DNA of 64,000 bases from Nannochloropsis oceanica (Eukaryota; Sar; Eustigmatophyceae; Eustigmatales; Monodopsidaceae): the NCBI GenBank assembly GCA_004519485.1, contig CP038108.1:558001-622000 (forward strand), written 5' to 3'. The notes under the pieces are model-generated. The model made no database searches and was not told the DNA's origin. It saw nothing but the letters and a program-made list of their open reading frames with translations. The position numbers were made by a program, and so were the translations under genes. This document shows positions 60,631 to 64,000 of this stretch, one piece after another; position 1 is the stretch's first letter, and the number at the start of each line of letters is the position of its first letter.

Positions 60631-62342
60631 TTAGCTCAGGTGGTCTCCTGACATCAAGGAGGACACGACAAACTGGCATAGAAAATCACGTCGACCCTCA
60701 GTGCCCGAGAAGGTGTTGAGCGCCTCGAGCTCGCATTTCATGTGTTCGTCGGCCTGTGTGTGCGCGGGACCGGGGGAGGGCGAGAGGGAGAAAGCGAGTG
60801 GTGGACAAAGTACGAACATCAGTACCGCCGCGAATCGTGAAAGCCAAACAGCACATATACACACATGAGAAAAGCATACCATTGCCTCCACCTCCTCCCT
60901 CCACCTGGGGTGCGCCTGACAAAAAGGAGACGCCAGTAACGACCGACACTTCCTCGCGTCCCCCTCCGAAAAGTCCTGAAAAACCTCGTCGGGTAGGTCA
61001 AAACGCTGCAAAATCTGCGAAGGCCGCACACCGAGCCAGCGCAGTGGCACGCGGTAAAGCTGGGACTCGGGCATGCGCAAGGAGCCGCATTTGTAGGTGA
61101 GGAGGAGAGCGATGCCGTGCCTGAATGTGAGAGGAGGGGGAGGGAAAAAGCGGGGGAGGGAGGGCGAAGACTCTGACACTAACCTGACTAGCACTGTAAA
61201 AGGGACACAGATAGACGCACACACGCGCATACACGCATCCCTCCAACCAGAACCGTAAGAAATACTCACGGATTACAGTCACATAGGCCGAGCACCGTAA
61301 CTCCCCAACAATCCACCAAAGCCTTCAAACAAGCGCGCGTGGCCAAATCCGGGTAGCCTTTCCCTGTAATAAGTACCACACCTCCGGCCGCGTCGCATAA
61401 TCCATCCCCCAGCAGCCGTTGGAACACACACTCTTTCTCCACCACCAGCACATATCTTGGTCGATGCCCCCCCGCGCACTCAATCTCCATCACCTCAGTT
61501 ATCCAGCGACTATCAATCAACGTTCCACCCCCTCCTCCACCTCCTCCCTCTCCTCCACTCGCATTACACTCCGTCCAGGCCATCAAACTTCCCAACGGTC
61601 GAAACCGGAAATACCCTGCAAACAACCCCTTCGCCGCCCCCACTATCCCTAGTTGATGCCTCGCAACGCCCAACAGCGCCGCTGCATCAAGCACGGCCCG
61701 ATCACAGTCCGCCTGGCTCTTGAAGCACTTCCGCGACGTCTTGTAGTGATACCACAACTCTCGACTCGTCGCAATCTGCCCCGAAAGCAGCACGCGGTGT
61801 GAGAAAGCCAACACGGCAAAAATGGCAGCATAAGAACGCGCGCCCTTCCCTTTCAGCTTTTTCACGATCATTTCACTTCCTTGTCGCAGGCCCGGCAGTC
61901 GGTCTTGCTCCATCGTGTCGGTGTCATCGCCACCGGTGGCGCCCTTGTGGTAGGTGGAGTTGGATTGGTTGCGTCGAGGGACCTCAAATGTAGGGGGTTC
62001 CGTGATGGCGGGGTTGCTGAAGGACGCAATCCAGGCGGCAATGAACTCTTCGATGCGATCGATAACTTCTTGAGTAGCTATGTCCGCGACCGCTGCAGCC
62101 GTGGGGATCGATGACGAGAAGGAGGAGGAAGAGGAGGAGGAGGAGGAGGAGGAGGAGGAGGAGGAGGAGGAAGAGGAAGAGGAAGAAGAAGAGGAAGAAG
62201 AAGAGGGAAGTGAAGGAACATTTGAATTGGGCTGGATGTAGGCGCGGTGCTTGCCGTTAGACGATGTGAGAACGCGGGCAGGCAGATGAGGAGGAAGAAA
62301 AGAGGAGAAGAGCGGCTGGCCCGAAATTGGGTGTCGCTGCAT
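60631..62342 (-). CDS. SPO11: SPO11 meiotic recombination endonuclease (TOP6A family)
   Basis: SPO11 makes the DNA double-strand breaks that start meiotic recombination. Exons 61270-62342, 60880-61120 and 60631-60753 join in phase over introns of 149 and 126 nt, giving 478 aa. The catalytic winged-helix block is FAVLAFSHRVLLSG then TSRELWYHYKTSRKCF, in which the second Tyr of the usual YY is kept and the first is Trp. Next come LGIVGAAKGLFAGYF and the Toprim domain: YVLVVEKECVFQRLL (metal Glu), VVLITGKGYPDLATRA, and LCDCNPHGIALLLTYKCGS, where the usual DxD reads D-C-N. C-terminal ELEALNTFS is typical. The N-terminus contains a run of nearly 30 Ser. The ATG is at 62342. Confidence 0.92.
62120..62208. 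repeat. GAG-type trinucleotide repeat encoding poly-Ser in SPO11
   Basis: An imperfect GGA/GAA tract of nearly 90 bp encodes, on the minus strand, the long serine run in the SPO11 N-terminus. It is likely to be length-variable. Confidence 0.85.
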
Positions 62343-64000
62343 CAACTTTGCCTTTGGATTGATGTGAGGGAGGAAATGGATGAGTGTGAGTGTAGGTGAC
62401 CTTATTATCCCAGGGCATACCAGGAATGTAAAATGTCGATGTAAGGAAATTAATACTTATATGACGAAAAGAATGGGTTTGTTTTGGGTGGAGGAAGGGC
62501 GTGAGGAGCGTGAGGGAAGGCTTTTTCTCTTCCTGTGCGTTCGCCCCGTCTTCAGGTTTGACTATTATAGTACATAACGAAGGCGTGTGGTCAATGGTTG
62601 TGCTTATGTTCGAGGTGGACACTTGTGCTTTTGCATCGGAGAGCTAGCGAGGCCTCGCTCGAATTGGCACGTATCCATCGCCTAGTTCGCCCAATTGCTT
62701 CTTCGTCACTCTTCCTCCCTCCTCCTCACAAGTACCACTCGCACCGGGATTTCAGCTTCAGATCCACGTACATGATCTTCATCGTTGTCTAACTCATGTG
62801 TCTGGACCGCCTGCTTCGTTCCCAGGCATCCAGCTCACACGACAGCAAGCCTCGCCATTTTACCCCCCGCCCATGCTGATTCTCAGTCCTCAAGCATTCC
62901 CTCTCATTTCAACTTTCACCACAGTTTGCCAGACGCCAAATGTTCCCCGCCTACTCTAGTACCGCATGTTGTATCGCTCTCCCACACGTTCTTTAGCTAG
63001 CCTGGCAACGTCCCCCCTCGAATACCTGCTGGCATTCGGCACCACCTCTCAAAGCACGCGTACGCTGTGTACAGACGATGTGCGGTCGCGACCAATCTCC
63101 CAAATCTTGATAAGACGCCATAATTTGCGAGGTGTAAGCCATTTGAGCTTGCAGGGGAAGCAAGATCTGGAAATGAAGCAACAACGGGACCTCCCGCAGC
63201 ACCAGCACCATCACCAGCAACAGCATACGAGCTACGGGCACAATACGCGTGAGGTTGAGTCGCAGTATGCAACGGGAGGATCCGACAGATGGAACAAATT
63301 CTGCCGATGCCCGAATCTTAGGCGATCACGATAGCGCTCCAACCTCTCAACAGAGACAGCTTTGCTCGAGTGCACACCTCCCTCAACCGACTTCATAAAA
63401 TCAAGGGAACTTTTGTAACGCTATCCCTCAATCTCGTCTTCTTGAAAAGGCTGTAGCTCCTGATTTATTTGTCGCAATATAAACGAATGTCAGGTCTTAC
63501 ATTATTAACGAACGCTTGTGAGATTGTTAGGAGATTTTACGTCTCTTGTTTCGATGTTTTTTCCACGCACCACCCTCTCCTCTCACCCTTTCCTTGAACC
63601 ACAACAACATGTCTAACCTCCCTCAAAATGGATGCGGACCCTTCAAAGCCTGCTTTTCGCATTTGTTCTGTGAGCCCTGCTGCTGGCTTGTTTGACGATG
63701 TTCCGTCTCGAGGACATGCTGCATTGCATTACGACATGGATATGCGATGCGCCTGATGCCGGCTAAACCTTCGCGACTTGCGTGTTTGCTTGCGGCATTA
63801 TATTTGAATAGACTGACCAGTGGATCTAGGGTACGATGAATTACGCTATCGCCATATTCATTGTGTCAAATCGTAGGTTGCGATCGCGTGACTATATCGA
63901 ATCAGTCTCTGAGGACGGCATTTATTGTGGTGGTGCCCTGAAGCGTGCCGACAATGGCAATATGCTTGCAGAAAGGAAGAAAGACATAGCTGTCTTACGT
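62343..64000. other. Terminal region without a supported gene
   Basis: The first few hundred bases upstream of SPO11 should hold its promoter. An ATG frame at 62966-63334 (+) encodes a Gln/His-rich peptide with no recognised motif. A 28-codon Cys-rich ORF lies at 63609-63695 (see findings). The rest, AT-richer, shows nothing I can name. Confidence 0.4.

Noticed and set aside
62966-63334. 122-codon + strand ATG frame, Gln/His-rich.
   Set aside because: No recognisable domain; codon pattern and composition look like chance low complexity. Kept only as a note in the region entry.

Overview
The window is nuclear DNA from a eukaryote. It has spliceosomal GT-AG introns (17 supported here, about 80 to 320 nt), a cytosolic ribosomal protein gene, a tRNA gene with internal promoter boxes, and genes for LSm8, PCNA, SAGA, autophagy and meiosis. 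Four proteins (GatA, the CpeT/CRL-like protein, a sigma factor and MutS2) start with a secretory signal peptide followed by an A-F motif (TTAF, SQAF, TQAF, STAF); an ABC1-type kinase has the variant EAY. This signal-plus-transit presequence is the mark of a red-algal-derived complex plastid, best known in heterokont algae. With the compact, intron-poor, moderately GC-rich genes, an ochrophyte alga, perhaps a eustigmatophyte, is the best guess; the species is not proven.

Layout. 1-9 kb: LSM8, PCNA, the axonemal gene CFAP53, a tyrosine-aminotransferase-like gene and plastid gatA. 9-20 kb: a very expanded TADA1-like SAGA subunit, a plastid ABC1 kinase, ALKBH1 and BCDIN3D. 20-31 kb: FAM136A, an unknown two-exon gene, a GOT1 protein with a secretory presequence, a homoaconitase, the axonemal gene DRC4, tRNA-Arg(ACG) and RPAC2. 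31-43 kb: glycerol kinase with a C-terminal membrane anchor, an unknown one-pass membrane protein, YqgF, homoserine O-acyltransferase, prolidase, the CpeT/CRL-like protein and BOLA3. 43-54 kb: SFT2, plastid sigma factor, TMEM14, p24, RPL23 and plastid MutS2. 54-64 kb: a decayed hAT DNA transposon, a membrane-anchored cyclophilin, a short ATG11 with the C-terminal claw domain, SPO11, and about 1.6 kb with no supported gene.

Neighbouring genes mostly alternate in strand, giving eleven head-to-head pairs whose start codons lie about 0.24 to 1 kb apart, so many promoters are probably shared. Genes of one pathway are not clustered, but some themes recur. Plastid gene expression and upkeep is represented by GatA, sigma factor, MutS2, the ABC1 kinase and the CpeT/CRL-like protein. 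Golgi membrane traffic is represented by GOT1, SFT2 and p24. Amino-acid routes familiar from fungi are represented by homoaconitase and homoserine O-acyltransferase. Motility and sex are represented by CFAP53, DRC4 and SPO11. The points most worth checking are the homoaconitase, the Asp-to-Asn change in the SPO11 Toprim motif, the claw-only ATG11, the tail-anchored glycerol kinase, and an inverted copy of a gatA segment just downstream of gatA.
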